A DNA stretch of 64,000 nucleotides from Hermatobates lingyangjiaoensis (GCA_026182355.1 JAPFBL010000255.1:1178001-1242000), one strand, 5' to 3'. Positions 34,023 through 43,740 are shown, counted from the stretch's first letter. Notes: a model not told the origin generated them from the sequence alone. Program-made: numbers and translations.

Positions 34023-34110
34023 AAAAAAAATTATCGGGACTCGGTCAGTTCTTCAGGTTCAAATTAAACCCTCATTGCCAACGTTTCGGTTTTTCTTTAA
34101 AATACATATA
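34021..34110 (-). mobile_element. PLE-end fragment, subfamily IV, beside a (TA)n tract
   Basis: On the minus strand ACCGAAACGUUGGC is followed by a TTTAATTTGAACCTGAAGAA string and ACCGAGTCCCGATAA, matching the right arm at 4325-4382. Only the 3' half of the hammerhead is present; the fragment stops at a short TA tract (about 34104-34118). Confidence 0.7.
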
Positions 34111-34118
34111 TATATATT

Positions 34119-35080
34119 GAAAAAGACGAGCCAATCCCTGTTGCGTATTACTTTGGACACTTCACAATGGATTGTGCCCCTGCTTTAGAATCAATCAACT
34201 AATAAAGGGCGAAAGGGGTACTAATAAGGGGTCTCAACTCTCATGGGGTACCGTGCACTTTACTCCACTGCAGATTATAATGAAACGAAAGGAAACTAAG
34301 CATCAAGTTATGATATGCCACTAGGGCCTTTACAAAGGAAATCAAAATAATAGCCAGCCGTGATGTTAGTACTAATGACCAAAAAAGAACACTTTCAAAC
34401 ATTACGAATAACACAGTATGAGTAATTTTTAGGATTATTAGTTAAAATAACATATGAGAGCACTTAGATATTCTTGTTAATTAAAATTTTAATTCAAAAT
34501 TACAAATTAAATTAGCTTTGAGTAAAATTTATAAACTTATGAAATTCTTCGACAAACCACGTTTTATCTACATAGAGAATCTAAGAAGTTCAATAAGGCT
34601 TTCAGACTCATTTATGATATCTATCTTAAGACCCATTTAATGATATCTACATTAAGTGGATGCTATTTATTTCCGGATTATTTAAATTACTAAATAAAAA
34701 ATGATGACCAGAGTTCCTTGAATTTGAAAAAAGGGCAATGCTAAGCCCCAAGAAAATTCAATGTTTTTTCTGAATATTGCAGATGAGGCAGACCTCAACC
34801 TTGTTGACCAGGAGGTATAATTTATTACAAAATGGTGGCAGCAGTTGTGGGGAAGGGGGGAGAGAAAGAATATCCCATTCATTTTGTTATCCTTCTAACT
34901 ATAGTACTTGCTGAAATTGCAACCTGTGAATGCGGAGTGAAGTGACATAGTGTTCACATGTTTATTGTTCAAGATATCAAGATTTAAAAATCATTTAAAA
35001 GAATATTTATATGATTTCCAAGAGAGTTTTAAGTGTTACTTCTTCATGATAGTATATTTAACTATTTATTCTATTTTTTT
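34119..35080. other. AT-rich non-coding DNA
   Basis: No supported gene or repeat family. Confidence 0.45.
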
Positions 35081-36712
35081 TTACTTTACTATAAGTAAAG
35101 TATAGTGATCGTGAAAAAATTCGATCTCGAGATTTTGACGGAATTACATGTTTTGAGGTCCCAGAAGTCGTTTTATGACGTTTTTACGATGATGTCTGTG
35201 TGTGTGTGGGTGGGTGCGTGTGTTAGCATTGCTTGTTACCACGCTACGGTCCAGAATCTTTGATGGATCAAGTTGATATTTTACACAAAAATGGGCCCCA
35301 TTCAGACGAAGATCCCTATTGTTTGGGAAGAATTATGCATGACGGGAAAGTCACTTTTTTTGCCAAAAACCGTTTTTTTTAAAACATTTATTTCTCCTAA
35401 ACTGATAACCCTAGAGTTTTGAAATTTTGACATTATCTTTGAGGTTACAAATGGAACAAACGAAAAATATATCCAGAATTTTAAAACCACAGGAAATATT
35501 TTTTTTTTAATAAAATGTAAAAATTTTGACTTTTAATTCAATCTCAAACCTTATGAGAGCGATACAAACCATACTGTTAGACGGATCACAATGAAACTAT
35601 GCCTAAAAATAGAACATTATATGGAGAATGAGGTGAGATATTTTTTTCTAAAATTACATTCGCTAAAGGGGCGTTACAGTACGATCTGTGTTTTCAGAAA
35701 ATGTTTTTTTGCCGCTAAACCGCTCGTTAAAAAATAATGAAAATTTGACCAAAAATGGAACAAAAAATTAGCAATTCATAAAAAAAAATTCATAAGTTTC
35801 AATTACGGGAAAGAGCAATAACGATATAAAAACTCTTTGTTTACCCTAGACTAAGAGATCACCTGCTATACTTGTCGAAATTTTTGTATTTTTTTACATT
35901 GTTTACATTGACTTAGAAATTTTTTGAGCAAATCCACTGAGATAAAATTGATTTTATAAAGGAACAGTTTAAATTATTTATTGACTTATATGAGATGTAA
36001 GAGGAATAATATTGTGCAGGAAAATGACAACACTCACTCAGAAAAAATTCGTATATATGTTATTTGACAAAGGGAAGGAAAATGATCTTATTAAATACTA
36101 AGAAGCTTATTATTATTATTATTTTAAAGATTAAAATTTCCAGTATGATAATTCTATAAAAGACCAAAAATGTAAATGATAATTCATAATCTGAATCTTT
36201 CGTTTAGAGATTAATAAATGTAATTATCGTACATATTTAATTAACAAATCACCTTAAAACAACATTTTCTTCGCAGTTTAAGATGTTTTTCAGAGAAAAA
36301 AATGGTATTTTCCTGTTTTAAATTTAAAAATTTTACTTTAATATTCAATGTAGAAGGATGTCAAGTAAACGATGTAAGAAATCTACTGGCTGTTTGAACG
36401 AAAGCCATTCTCTTGTAGGAGAATAAATCATTTCAAGAAATGTTCAATTTGGTTTTTCAAAAATGTTATTACTGCTGTAGTCATACTAATGCAATTATTT
36501 GCAAATAATAAATTATCTGTGATGTACAAAAATAAGCTGATAAAATGATATGTCCTTCAATCACTATCTGTACTACCACAGGAATGAAAGGCCAATAATT
36601 ATATCCCATTTAGATGTTTACGTTATGCTGAAATGGGACGTTATGTTTTATATACTCAAGAAATTTGACATTAAGTTACTTATAGTAAAGTAGAGTGTAG
36701 GCCACTCCAGAT
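35081..36712 (+). repeat. Interspersed repeat, copy 1 of a 1.6-1.9 kb family
   Basis: The left end TACTTTACTATAAGTAAAGT, the segment ATCTCGAGATTTT...GGAATTACATG...TTGAGGTCCCA, and the right-end region GACTATCTGTACTACC-type sequence are all shared in order with 51249-53116. A 16-base inverted pair (ACTTTACTATAAGTAA at 35083-35098, TTACTTATAGTAAAGT at 36676-36691) lies at the ends. No open frame encodes a transposase. It may be a non-autonomous DNA element; superfamily not assigned. Confidence 0.7.
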
Positions 36713-36871
36713 TTTTTTCATTGATCTCATAATTTGAAATGGTAAAGATTTAATCTACCACAGGGATCTCTGTTTGTTATGAAATTCTATATTAATCTAA
36801 AAAAAATATTAGGATAATTTTTTATGTGATCGTTTGTTGAACGATTTGTTGTATTCAGAAAGGATACATGA

Positions 36872-36874
<3 letters not shown>

Positions 36875-36906
<32 letters not shown>
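36875..36906. repeat. (TA)n microsatellite
   Basis: About 30 bases of TA dinucleotides at the left side of a palindromic PLE end. Confidence 0.95.
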
Positions 36907-36910
<4 letters not shown>

Positions 36911-36944
36911 TTTTCGATGAAAATACGATCCGAAATGGACAAAT

Positions 36945-37113
36945 ACAGTTCAATGTACATAAAGAAACATAGAGAAATTAAAAGCACACACTTACAGTCT
37001 CCAACCGTCTTTGTACCAGTGCGCTTGGTTTCCCTCTCTTATCTCTCCTGAAGACGGTTCAACCGAAAATTGGAGACTGTAAGTGTGTGCTTTTAATTTC
37101 TCTATGTACATTG

Positions 37114-37117
<4 letters not shown>
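36945..37117. mobile_element. Palindromic PLE end with hammerhead-like motif
   Basis: Arms of about 50-60 bp (36945-37011 and 37070-37117) match inverted (AGCACACACTTACAGTCTCC and its reverse complement, and CATAGAGAAATTAAAAG and its reverse complement). The 37012-37069 loop includes the core of the motif. (TA)n tracts abut the outer sides. Confidence 0.75.
37045..37075 (+). ncRNA. Hammerhead-like motif, subfamily V, with G at the cleavage site
   Basis: Stem I CUC, CUGAAGA, linker C, stem II GGUU/AACC, GAA, AAUU, then G where H17 is required, then GAG. Relatives at 39458 and 39581 have U at this place. A G at position 17 blocks hammerhead cleavage, so this copy is predicted inactive although otherwise complete. 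Confidence 0.65.

Positions 37118-37182
<65 letters not shown>
37118..37182. repeat. (TA)n microsatellite
   Basis: About 64 bases of TA, the longest uninterrupted tract in the window. The minus-strand open frame through it is a repeat artefact. Confidence 0.95.
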
Positions 37183-37185
<3 letters not shown>

Positions 37186-37390
37186 TGATTGCTTCGAAAA
37201 TTACGGTATGTGAACCCCGGTCGAAAGGCGTGTTTTGTGAAATTCATGATTGTTTTGGACCACAACACGCTAAACTCTCGTAAAGGTAGCCAGACCTGAG
37301 TCTGGCAGCGTGACACTTCTATGAATAAATAGCCCACTAGCCTACAATCATGCCTCGTCAATCACCCTCCAACACCTTCGTCTTCCTATT
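37183..37390. promoter_or_regulatory. GC-richer island after the (TA)n tract
   Basis: Complex sequence containing GAACCCCGGTCGAAAGGCG (37212) and CAGACCTGAGTCTGGCAG (37291), the latter with an internal palindrome (CAGACCTGAGTCTG). No convincing exon on either strand. Candidate non-coding element or unrecognised repeat. Confidence 0.25.
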
Positions 37391-38240
37391 GCTTGTTTTT
37401 TTTTTTCATTTCATTACTACAAATATAATTAATTTATCTCAATTGTTTTGTATTTCCTGGAGGATGTTGTTTCAACGAAAACAAAATCAAAAGAAACATT
37501 AACTAGTAGCTCCAGTTTCAGTATAATTAGAGTTCATTTTCTTATTTCATATAACCCTTCAAGCTGATTTTTGATAAAGGCCAGGATAGTTCCAGGACTA
37601 CTGGAACCTCAGTGATATCATGATGTAACTTGATCATTGAGGAATGACTTCTTCTGAATTAAATATGAACAAATTTAAATTAATGAATTGATTGATTATA
37701 CCAGCAATATTGGTGGAATATTTTTAACAACTATGTTGAATATCAATTGAATGTTTTTAACTTCTGAAGTAATGAGGGAAAAGTAAATTAATGAATGAGT
37801 TGAGCTCAAGTTCTGTCTGTAATTTTGAACTCAAGCCCTCCCTCCTTCCTATTAGAGCGTCTTAAAACCTTCCGTAGAAGTTGAAATCATGGAATCCTTA
37901 TTGGACTCCACAATAAAGTTTGAATAAACAGATTAGTTAAAAAAAAATTCAAAAAGTAAGAATTCACTTTTTAGACTGATTTATATATTAAATATAAACT
38001 ATTCTTCTTCAACGTGATTTGGTCGAGCGTTAAACAATTCTCAAATACAAACCTTTAATGTGACGCTTCGTCTATATTTCTTAACATCTTTAGGACTTGA
38101 TATTTTTCATTTGCTGAAAAATGTTATGTTATCTCTGAAAATTTTTCAGTAAACGAAATATATCAAGCTTGATAATGAAGAATAGTGTAGAATGTATGTG
38201 GTTGAAAAAAAAAGAAAACATTGAATTATATAATATATAT
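37391..38240. other. AT-rich non-coding DNA
   Basis: No supported feature. Confidence 0.45.
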
Positions 38241-38244
38241 ACAA

Positions 38245-38500
38245 AACTAAAGTTTATCGGCACTCGGTCAGTTCTTCAGGTTATATATATATATATTCAC
38301 TTAAAATAAACTGTGACACATAGAAGAAAGGTAACAAAGTACTAACTTTTCAATATATCACATTTCGACCGTTAAAGTGGTTGAAATATTGAAAAGAGAG
38401 TACTTTGTTACGTTTCTTTTTATGTGTCACAGTTTATTTTAAGTGTAATTATTCCTTGTGATAGCATTTTGTTTGTCATATATATATATATATATAATAA
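38245..38500. mobile_element. Palindromic PLE end, subfamily II, hammerhead lost
   Basis: A subfamily IV scrap (AAAGTTTATCGGCACTCGG...) at 38250-38280 is followed by a TA tract and then inverted arms at about 38297-38356 and 38384-38445 (ACTTAAAATAAACTGTGACA and its reverse complement). The centre holds ACCG...GGTTGAAATATTGAAAAG, which matches the 3' half of the subfamily II motif, but no CUGANGA remains. A TA tract closes the unit at about 38479-38497. Confidence 0.65.
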
Positions 38501-38573
38501 ATATATTAATAAATATATTTTATATTTTTATTTTATATTTTATTTTATATTTATATTTATAATAAATATAAAA

Positions 38574-38800
38574 TAAAATTTTATTTTTGCTTTCGACTTC
38601 CTAGTTCCTTTTTTATTCGTCTCCTTTGCGGCAGCACTGCTTTAGCCCTCACCCTGTGAGTTCTTCAGTTGACTGTCGTCCCTCCGTCAATTATTTTTCA
38701 GCGCATTACGTCAAATATTGAAAAGTGAGACTTTGTTAGTGTTTCTGTTTGATGTGTAGTCTTATTTTTTATTGTTATATTGTCACTGCTTATTATATAT
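38574..38800 (+). mobile_element. PLE end subfamily II, copy A, hammerhead deleted
   Basis: Nearly identical to 39075-39285 (same TTTTGCTTTCGACTTCCTAG start and GCGGCAGCACTGC segment). About 15 bases are lost where copy C has CUGAGGACGACCGC, so the ribozyme is destroyed while the flanks are intact. Confidence 0.8.
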
Positions 38801-38912
38801 ATTATTAATAGTACTATATATTATAATATATCATATATATCATGTTTTGTTATTTATATATAATATATTAAATAATAAGCAGTGACACATAAACAGAAAC
38901 ACAACAAAGACT

Positions 38913-38963
38913 CACTTTTCAATATTTCGACCGTAATGGCGGTCGTCCTCAGGAGAAGAAGTG
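38913..38963 (-). ncRNA. Hammerhead ribozyme, PLE subfamily II, intact core
   Basis: On the minus strand: stem I 5' side CACUUCUUCUC, CUGAGGA, linker C, stem II GACCG/CGGUC with loop CCAUUA, GAA, palindromic AUAU as minimal stem III, H17 = U, then GAAAAGUG. Stem I forms as CACUU/AAGUG plus UC/GA around an internal loop. It mirrors 39192-39242. Confidence 0.72.
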
Positions 38964-39191
38964 AATTGACGGAGGGACGACAGTCAACTGAAGAACTCAC
39001 AGGGTGAGGGCTAAAGCAGTGCTGCCGCAAAGGAGACGAATAAAAAAGGAACTAGGAAGTCGAAAGCAAAAATAAAATTTTATTTTTGCTTTCGACTTCC
39101 TAGTTCCTTTTTTATTCGTCTCCTTTGCGGCAGCACTGCTTTAGCCCTCACCCTGTGAGTTCTTCAGTTGACTGTCGTCCCTTCGTCAATT

Positions 39192-39242
39192 CACTTCTTC
39201 TCCTGAGGACGACCGCCATTACGGTCGAAATATTGAAAAGTG
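39192..39242 (+). ncRNA. Hammerhead ribozyme, PLE subfamily II, intact core
   Basis: Same architecture as 38913-38963: CUGAGGA at 39203-39209, linker C at 39210, stem II GACCG/CGGUC, GAAA from 39227, AUAU, H17 = U at 39234 with predicted cleavage after it, then GAAAAGUG to 39242. In a transcript spanning both palindrome arms the two ribozyme regions are complementary and would compete with duplex formation. Confidence 0.72.
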
Positions 39243-39325
39243 AGTCTTTATTGTGTTTCTGTTTATGTGTCACTGCTTATTTTAATTGTTATTTGTCCTG
39301 CCGGACCGTTTTTCGTTTATCATGG

Positions 39326-39326
<1 letters not shown>

Positions 39327-39364
<38 letters not shown>
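39327..39364. repeat. (TA)n microsatellite
   Basis: Uninterrupted TA tract between two ribozyme-bearing palindromes. Confidence 0.95.
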
Positions 39365-39366
<2 letters not shown>

Positions 39367-39457
39367 ACTTAAAATTCGAAAAAACGATCCAAACTGGACG
39401 CAAATCAGTTCACAAACGAAGAAAAGCAACACACAGAGAAAGAGACACACTTACAAA

Positions 39458-39488
39458 CTCAAATTTTCGGATGATCCGTCTTCAGGAG
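39458..39488 (-). ncRNA. Hammerhead ribozyme, PLE subfamily V, intact core
   Basis: On the minus strand: CUC, CUGAAGA, linker C, stem II GGA/UCC with loop UCA, GAA, palindromic AAUU, H17 = U, GAG. All core positions are kept and stem I is fully paired over three base pairs. At 31 nt this is among the smallest complete motifs here. Confidence 0.75.
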
Positions 39489-39580
39489 AAAAGAGAGAAT
39501 GGGCGACCAAGCACGCCGGAAACACAACGGGTTTCCTGCCGTTCTGTTTCCGGCGTGCTTGGTCGCACATTCTCTCTTTT

Positions 39581-39611
39581 CTCCTGAAGACGGATCATCC
39601 GAAAATTTTAG
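39581..39611 (+). ncRNA. Hammerhead ribozyme, PLE subfamily V, one stem I mismatch
   Basis: Mirror copy of 39458-39488. CUGAAGA is at 39584-39590, GAA from 39601, AAUU, H17 = U at 39608. The stem I 3' strand reads UAG instead of GAG, breaking the pair next to the cleavage site and probably weakening activity. Confidence 0.7.
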
Positions 39612-39663
39612 TTTGTAAGTATGTCTCTTTCTCTGTGTGTTGCTTTTCTTCGTTTATGAACTG

Positions 39664-39675
39664 ATATATATGACA

Positions 39676-39720
<45 letters not shown>
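39664..39720. repeat. (TA)n-rich microsatellite
   Basis: TA tract between the subfamily V palindrome and the next inverted element. Confidence 0.9.
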
Positions 39721-39900
39721 GGTGTGTTCTCTAATCGGGGTTCTGTCAATTTTCCAGGATAAAAAATTAAACTCTCGTTGCCAACGTTTCGGTTTTATTT
39801 AAAACCTTTGCAACGAGAGTTTAATTTTTTATCCAGGAAAATTGACCGAACCCCGATTAGAGAACACACCTGTTCTATCAAACGGTTGATATATTATTGA
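39721..39900. mobile_element. Palindromic PLE end, subfamily IV-like
   Basis: Arms 39721-39789 and about 39808-39872 are inverted copies (GGTGTGTTCTCTAATCGGGG and its reverse complement), with the hairpin GGTTTTATTTAAAACC at the centre. The minus strand reads GGUUUUAAAUAAAACC GAAACGUUGGC, the 3' half of a hammerhead end; the 5' core is absent. The flank 39873-39895 (TCTATCAAACGGTTGATATATTA) recurs inverted at about 43803-43825. Confidence 0.75.
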
Positions 39901-39948
39901 ATCTATTTATTTCTATTGTTTTCCTTTTTCCATTGTGGTTATACTTTA

Positions 39949-40045
39949 TGTATATATATATATATATATATATAATGAAAGTTTATCAGGACTCTGCCTG
40001 TTCTTCAGGTTCAAATAAAACTCTCATTGCTAACGTTTCGGTAAG
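39949..40045 (-). mobile_element. (TA)n tract and PLE-end fragment, subfamily IV
   Basis: A TA tract (39952-39973) is followed, on the minus strand, by ACCGAAACGUUAGC, a degenerate 3' half, and the same GAACCTGAAGAAC...GTCC signature as at 4355-4378. Confidence 0.65.
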
Positions 40046-40084
40046 AACTGTACTTTAAAGATTGATTTTGGCAAATTTAGACAT

Positions 40085-40160
40085 CAAAATGTTCATTGTG
40101 TGGTATCTCAAAGGGCCAATGCTCGACCTATGTGTACTCTTGTGGAACTGCGCAATATAA
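40085..40160 (+). repeat. SINE 3'-end fragment
   Basis: TTCATTGTGTGGTATCTCAA and GGGCCAATGCTCGACC match the 3' tail of the SINE at 33194-33512. The head is missing, as in a typical 5'-truncated copy. Confidence 0.75.
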
Positions 40161-41269
40161 ATTCACCAAAAATATATATATGTATATAAACTTCGCTTAA
40201 TAGGATTAAACTGATTTGAGTTAAAGAAGGATCTGATAATTTGATCAATTTTACTATTGAAAATATTCTTGTTTGGAAATAAGTTGTTGAGGCTCATAGT
40301 GTCTCAAGGTCGTGTTAGAAATTGTTATTAGAAATGGAATACCTGGTTACTCATATGAAGAGACCTACGAGAGAAGTCTGGTCGACACTGAGTCAATCAA
40401 ATTAAACTTGCTAATACTTAATCACTTCATAGTAGTGTAACATTGTATACAAGTATGGTTTCAGTATGAATCTACTCCTTTATAATGATTAACTCTTCTT
40501 GTTTAATCACGTTAAAAACAGTCGGTAACCTTTTTATTTATCCATTTGTCACTTGATTTAGAACAAGGACAGAATGAAGAATTAGTCAATTTCAGTGATA
40601 AGTGGTTCAATTCAAGATGGCCGTCTGTGGGACCATTGCTAAATTGTCATCGATTTCGGCCACTTTACGGAGTGGAGTTCGTTCACACTCTAAAAATAAA
40701 TCAACGAATAATTTAAAATTACATCAACCATGTGATTTTTAAATATATTAATTATTGAAAGGAAACATACAACTAAAAAAAGGAACTTACAGAATAACAT
40801 TTTTTTAATTTCAACATTTCTATTAGTAGTCCTCCTTTAATTCCAATTCAGGAATATGTACAGTTAGGTTATAACTTGGACAAAGAGTTTCAGAATTTCC
40901 TATTTAGTTTTGTAATTACAATAAATATTTTTCAGCAGTTAAATTTGGGGAGACTGATGAAACAATATTAAAATAAGTAATATTATTCACGGTGAGCAGT
41001 TATGAATAATTATGTATATGTCAAGTTTATACGGTATTACAAGCAATCAATGCTGGAACATTATAATAGAGTTCATAATGTACAAATTTTTAAACGAGAA
41101 ATATAAAATAACTGAGTTCATTAATCTCCTGGTTTCATTTATTTTTTTTACATTTTAATGTATTTATTTATATTGGTCTCTCTTTAAATTCATTTCATCC
41201 CATTAAAGTGAAAATCTTTCTGGAGACGATCTTATGAGTTTAATTGTGACATTATTTTAATTTACAGTT
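40161..41269. other. AT-rich non-coding DNA
   Basis: No supported gene or repeat apart from a short TA run at about 40173-40188. Confidence 0.45.
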
Positions 41270-41720
41270 TGAGTAGCTCTACATCATTGCTCAGTATAGT
41301 TAATTGACTGGTGTTTTGTAGATAGCTTTGCGACTTTGATAGGGAAGGTAAGAATGCTGTTTAATGTATGGAATGGAGAGCAAGGAGTGTGGTAGATGTA
41401 AGGGTCTACTCGAGTAAAGGATTCATGGCTCTCATTAGGAAGCGATTCAGGCAATGAACAAATGAAACATATGTTGAGTTGAGGGCTCGTAATGTAAATG
41501 TTTGTCGAGGGTGCTTGTGAGAACACTGTGTTGATCCAAGCCTATCAGCTCACAGCCCTGATGAATGCCTCACGATTCACGCTTATCTACTCTACAACAT
41601 TTTACGCCCCTCACTCCGTCTAAACAAACATAAATCTCTTCTAATCATATTTCACGTTTATCTCGCAGGCCAGTATCACTTTTCGTTATGCCTGATGACA
41701 GTTGTCCTGTCCTTACGATG
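41270..41720. promoter_or_regulatory. GC-richer island
   Basis: A 450-bp block of complex, moderately GC-rich sequence without terminal repeats. The minus-strand frame across 41284-41526 lacks splice signals and a recognisable domain. Candidate conserved non-coding element. Confidence 0.3.
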
Positions 41721-42049
41721 ACCATTCGTCATTTGGTCAATCTTTATATCCTAATTCCGCATTAGAATTTAAAATTGTTTAAAAACAATAATTTATCATT
41801 AAGTATTTAAATTTTCCAGATAAAGGTGTATGTATTAAATGTGGAGTATGTATACGACAATACGATAATGGTATTAATAGTGAATTGCAATATAATTTTA
41901 TTGTCCGATCGGTTATTTATAGATCGAACCATACCAAATTTAGCTTTGACAGTTTGACAGTTAGTTTTTAGCTTTAACTTACAAAACTAGACCATTCATT
42001 ATCAATTTTCATTATGTATCAATTTTCACAATATGAAATGGGGAAAAAA

Positions 42050-42092
42050 GACTAAGATCTTTCAACCGTAACAAGTGGTCTTCGCCAGAGTC
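42050..42092 (-). ncRNA. Hammerhead-like motif, subfamily III, core A6 mutated
   Basis: Identical layout to 42133-42175, but the minus-strand core reads CUGGCGA, replacing invariant A6 by G, and stem II has one changed pair. Predicted inactive. Confidence 0.65.
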
Positions 42093-42132
42093 CAAAACCC
42101 AACTGACTGGACGTTGTAGACTCTGGGTTTTT

Positions 42133-42175
42133 GACTCTGACGAAGACCGCTTGTTACGGTTGAAAGATCTTAGTC
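42133..42175 (+). ncRNA. Hammerhead ribozyme, PLE subfamily III, intact
   Basis: Stem I GACU (42133-42136), CUGACGA (42137-42143), linker A (42144), stem II GACCG/CGGUU with loop CUUGUUA, GAA, palindromic AGAUCU (three possible pairs per strand), H17 = U (42171), stem I AGUC (42172-42175). Stem I is perfectly paired and all invariant bases are present. Predicted cleavage is after 42171. Together with 2639-2681 it is the best-supported ribozyme family here. Confidence 0.8.
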
Positions 42176-42196
42176 TTTTTTTCCCATTTCATATAG

Positions 42197-43594
42197 TGAG
42201 AGTGAATTAATGTGTTGTTTCTTTTAAATAATGATGTATCTATCTTTGTAACATTCGGTTCAAGAACAATTCAACATAGATGAAACATACCTGTCTTATA
42301 GAAAAATTGCATTAGTCAATACTGTTTATATAAGAATGTCTTGCAAATATTGACTACTCTCTCTCTCTTTTTTTTTAATGTTGATTATGATTCTACATTG
42401 ACTAATATAAATTTCATTGTTCCAGGTAATTTGATTAGACTTCCTCTAAGGTTGTGAGTAGAAATTATTTATTTACTTTGGTTGTGTTTAAATGGACTTT
42501 ATTTATTAGTAATATGTTATAACTGTATAAATAATAATACTAAAAAACATTAATATATTGTTATTTTAATAATGATAAATTATTCTTTTTTACTTGTAAA
42601 TGGGGGCAAGTAAAGTGCTATATTTGTTCTGAACATTGCATAAAATTGGACGAACAATATATTGTTGAAATTAGCTTCAACATGAAAAAACCGAAACATA
42701 TTTTTTAACAGTTGAATTAACCAAATCATTACATCCCATTATTAATATTTCCTGAAATTCATTACGAGTAAATATATTAATTTAGTTAAATTATCAGTCT
42801 TTGTGTATCGTAACTTTTGTTTCTTCTGATATATTTAATGGCATGCCGATATGAACTCAGCAGCAATATTTTAATCTTAATTATATAATTTACAAGACAA
42901 GAATACTGTTCAAAACTCATAGATTTTTAGGCATATTCTTATAAAAAAATATATCGTCTTGTCTTCCTAAAATTTATTCCCATCAGAATAACTTTCAGTT
43001 TTCTCTTGACAGTGAACAAATCCGAAACCAATTGAGATGTGAATAAAATATATGAGATAAGAGGTAGATTTGTATTATATAAAAGGTGTTTTATAAATTC
43101 ATATCCAATGGTTGAATGTTAAGTAATCTTATCTATTCCACAGACTAATGAGTACTCCCTTTATCTATGACATTAAGTTTAGTGTTTTGTGTAAAACTTT
43201 TTTCAGAGTCTTGCAAACCCGAAGAAGGTAAAAATTGTGCATCAGTGGTAGATATACACATGGATATACCGCAGTCTGTAAGAAATTTGGCGTGATGTAA
43301 GAAAGAATGAATGGAATGGTGGGGACAGTGAGTAAGAATTGTCTACTGGCAGAGGTTATGAACTTACATTACAGGAAGACCAACAATGTGAACGCTACAT
43401 TTCTTACCTAATATTCCACATTTGTTAATATGTTTATTTGTGATTGGAGTATCATATATGTTTGTCTACGTCTCAAGGCCTGTGTAAAAAGTTTTACATG
43501 AAAACTGAAAGCGGGCATATAAGGTCTGATATGAACCTAGGTAACTGGTCTAGTCCTAATTTTATTTTAGTAAAACACACATACACACACACAC
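42197..43594. other. AT-rich non-coding DNA
   Basis: A CT run at about 42355-42368 and nothing else supportable. Confidence 0.45.
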
Positions 43595-43740
43595 ACACAC
43601 GTGTATATATATATATATACACGAGTTCGAGATTAACAAAGAGCAACACACAAAGTAGGGAAACACACTTACAGACTCAAATTTTCGGGTAATCCGTCTT
43701 CAGGAGAAAAGAGAAAGGGGAAAGTCCAGTTTGGATCGTA
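43573..43740 (-). mobile_element. (CA)n-(TA)n tract and a single PLE end, subfamily V
   Basis: A CA repeat (43577-43600) and TA tract (43603-43620) lead into a sequence matching the 39405 palindrome arm: GAGCAACACACAAAG, then the hammerhead, then AGGAGAAAAGAGAA, and outside it CCAGTTTGGATCGT. Only one arm is present. Confidence 0.75.
43676..43706 (-). ncRNA. Hammerhead motif, subfamily V, weakened stem II
   Basis: CUC, CUGAAGA, C, GGAUUACCC, GAA, AAUU, H17 = U, GAG on the minus strand. The core and stem I are complete, but stem II retains only two G-C pairs because the third pair is A-C. Marginal activity at best. Confidence 0.6.

Larger units (their letters stand above)
38866..39284. mobile_element. 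Near-perfect 420-bp palindrome of PLE ends (copies B and C)
   Basis: Arms 38866-39077 and 39078-39284 are reverse complements with almost no mismatch and no spacer (centre at 39077/39078, AATAAAA|TTTTATT). Each arm contains a complete hammerhead motif. The 179-codon open frame crossing the right arm is a by-product of the repeat and the following TA tract. Such a near-identical, spacerless palindrome is either recent or maintained by gene conversion. Confidence 0.85.
39405..39662. mobile_element. Palindrome of PLE ends, subfamily V
   Basis: Arms about 39405-39522 and 39545-39662 are inverted copies (GGCGACCAAGCACGCCGGAA and its reverse complement; GAAAAGAGAGAATG and its inverse). Each arm carries one hammerhead motif. 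The centre is about 20 bases. Sequence just outside the left arm (CGATCCAAACTGGAC) recurs inverted near 43717-43731, showing the same family there. Confidence 0.85.
42028..42196. mobile_element. Palindrome of PLE ends, subfamily III
   Basis: Arms about 42030-42098 and 42123-42196 are inverted copies (ATATGAAATGGGGAAAAAAG and its reverse complement; ACTAAGATCTTTCAACCGTA and its inverse). The centre (42099-42122) is short. Each arm holds a hammerhead of the same subfamily as the one beside the GIY-YIG fragment at 2639-2681. Confidence 0.85.

Noticed and set aside
33910..34188. 92-codon frame with LSLSLSLYIYIYIY
   Set aside because: Compound (CT)n-(TA)n microsatellite translated; no protein evidence.
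37059..37361. 100-codon minus-strand open frame
   Set aside because: Nearly a third of it is IYIYIY encoded by the 64-base (TA)n tract; no splice signals or domain.
39125..39664. 179-codon plus-strand open frame
   Set aside because: It runs through the arm of a palindromic repeat, a (TA)n tract (IYIYIY) and a second palindrome; a repeat artefact, not a gene.
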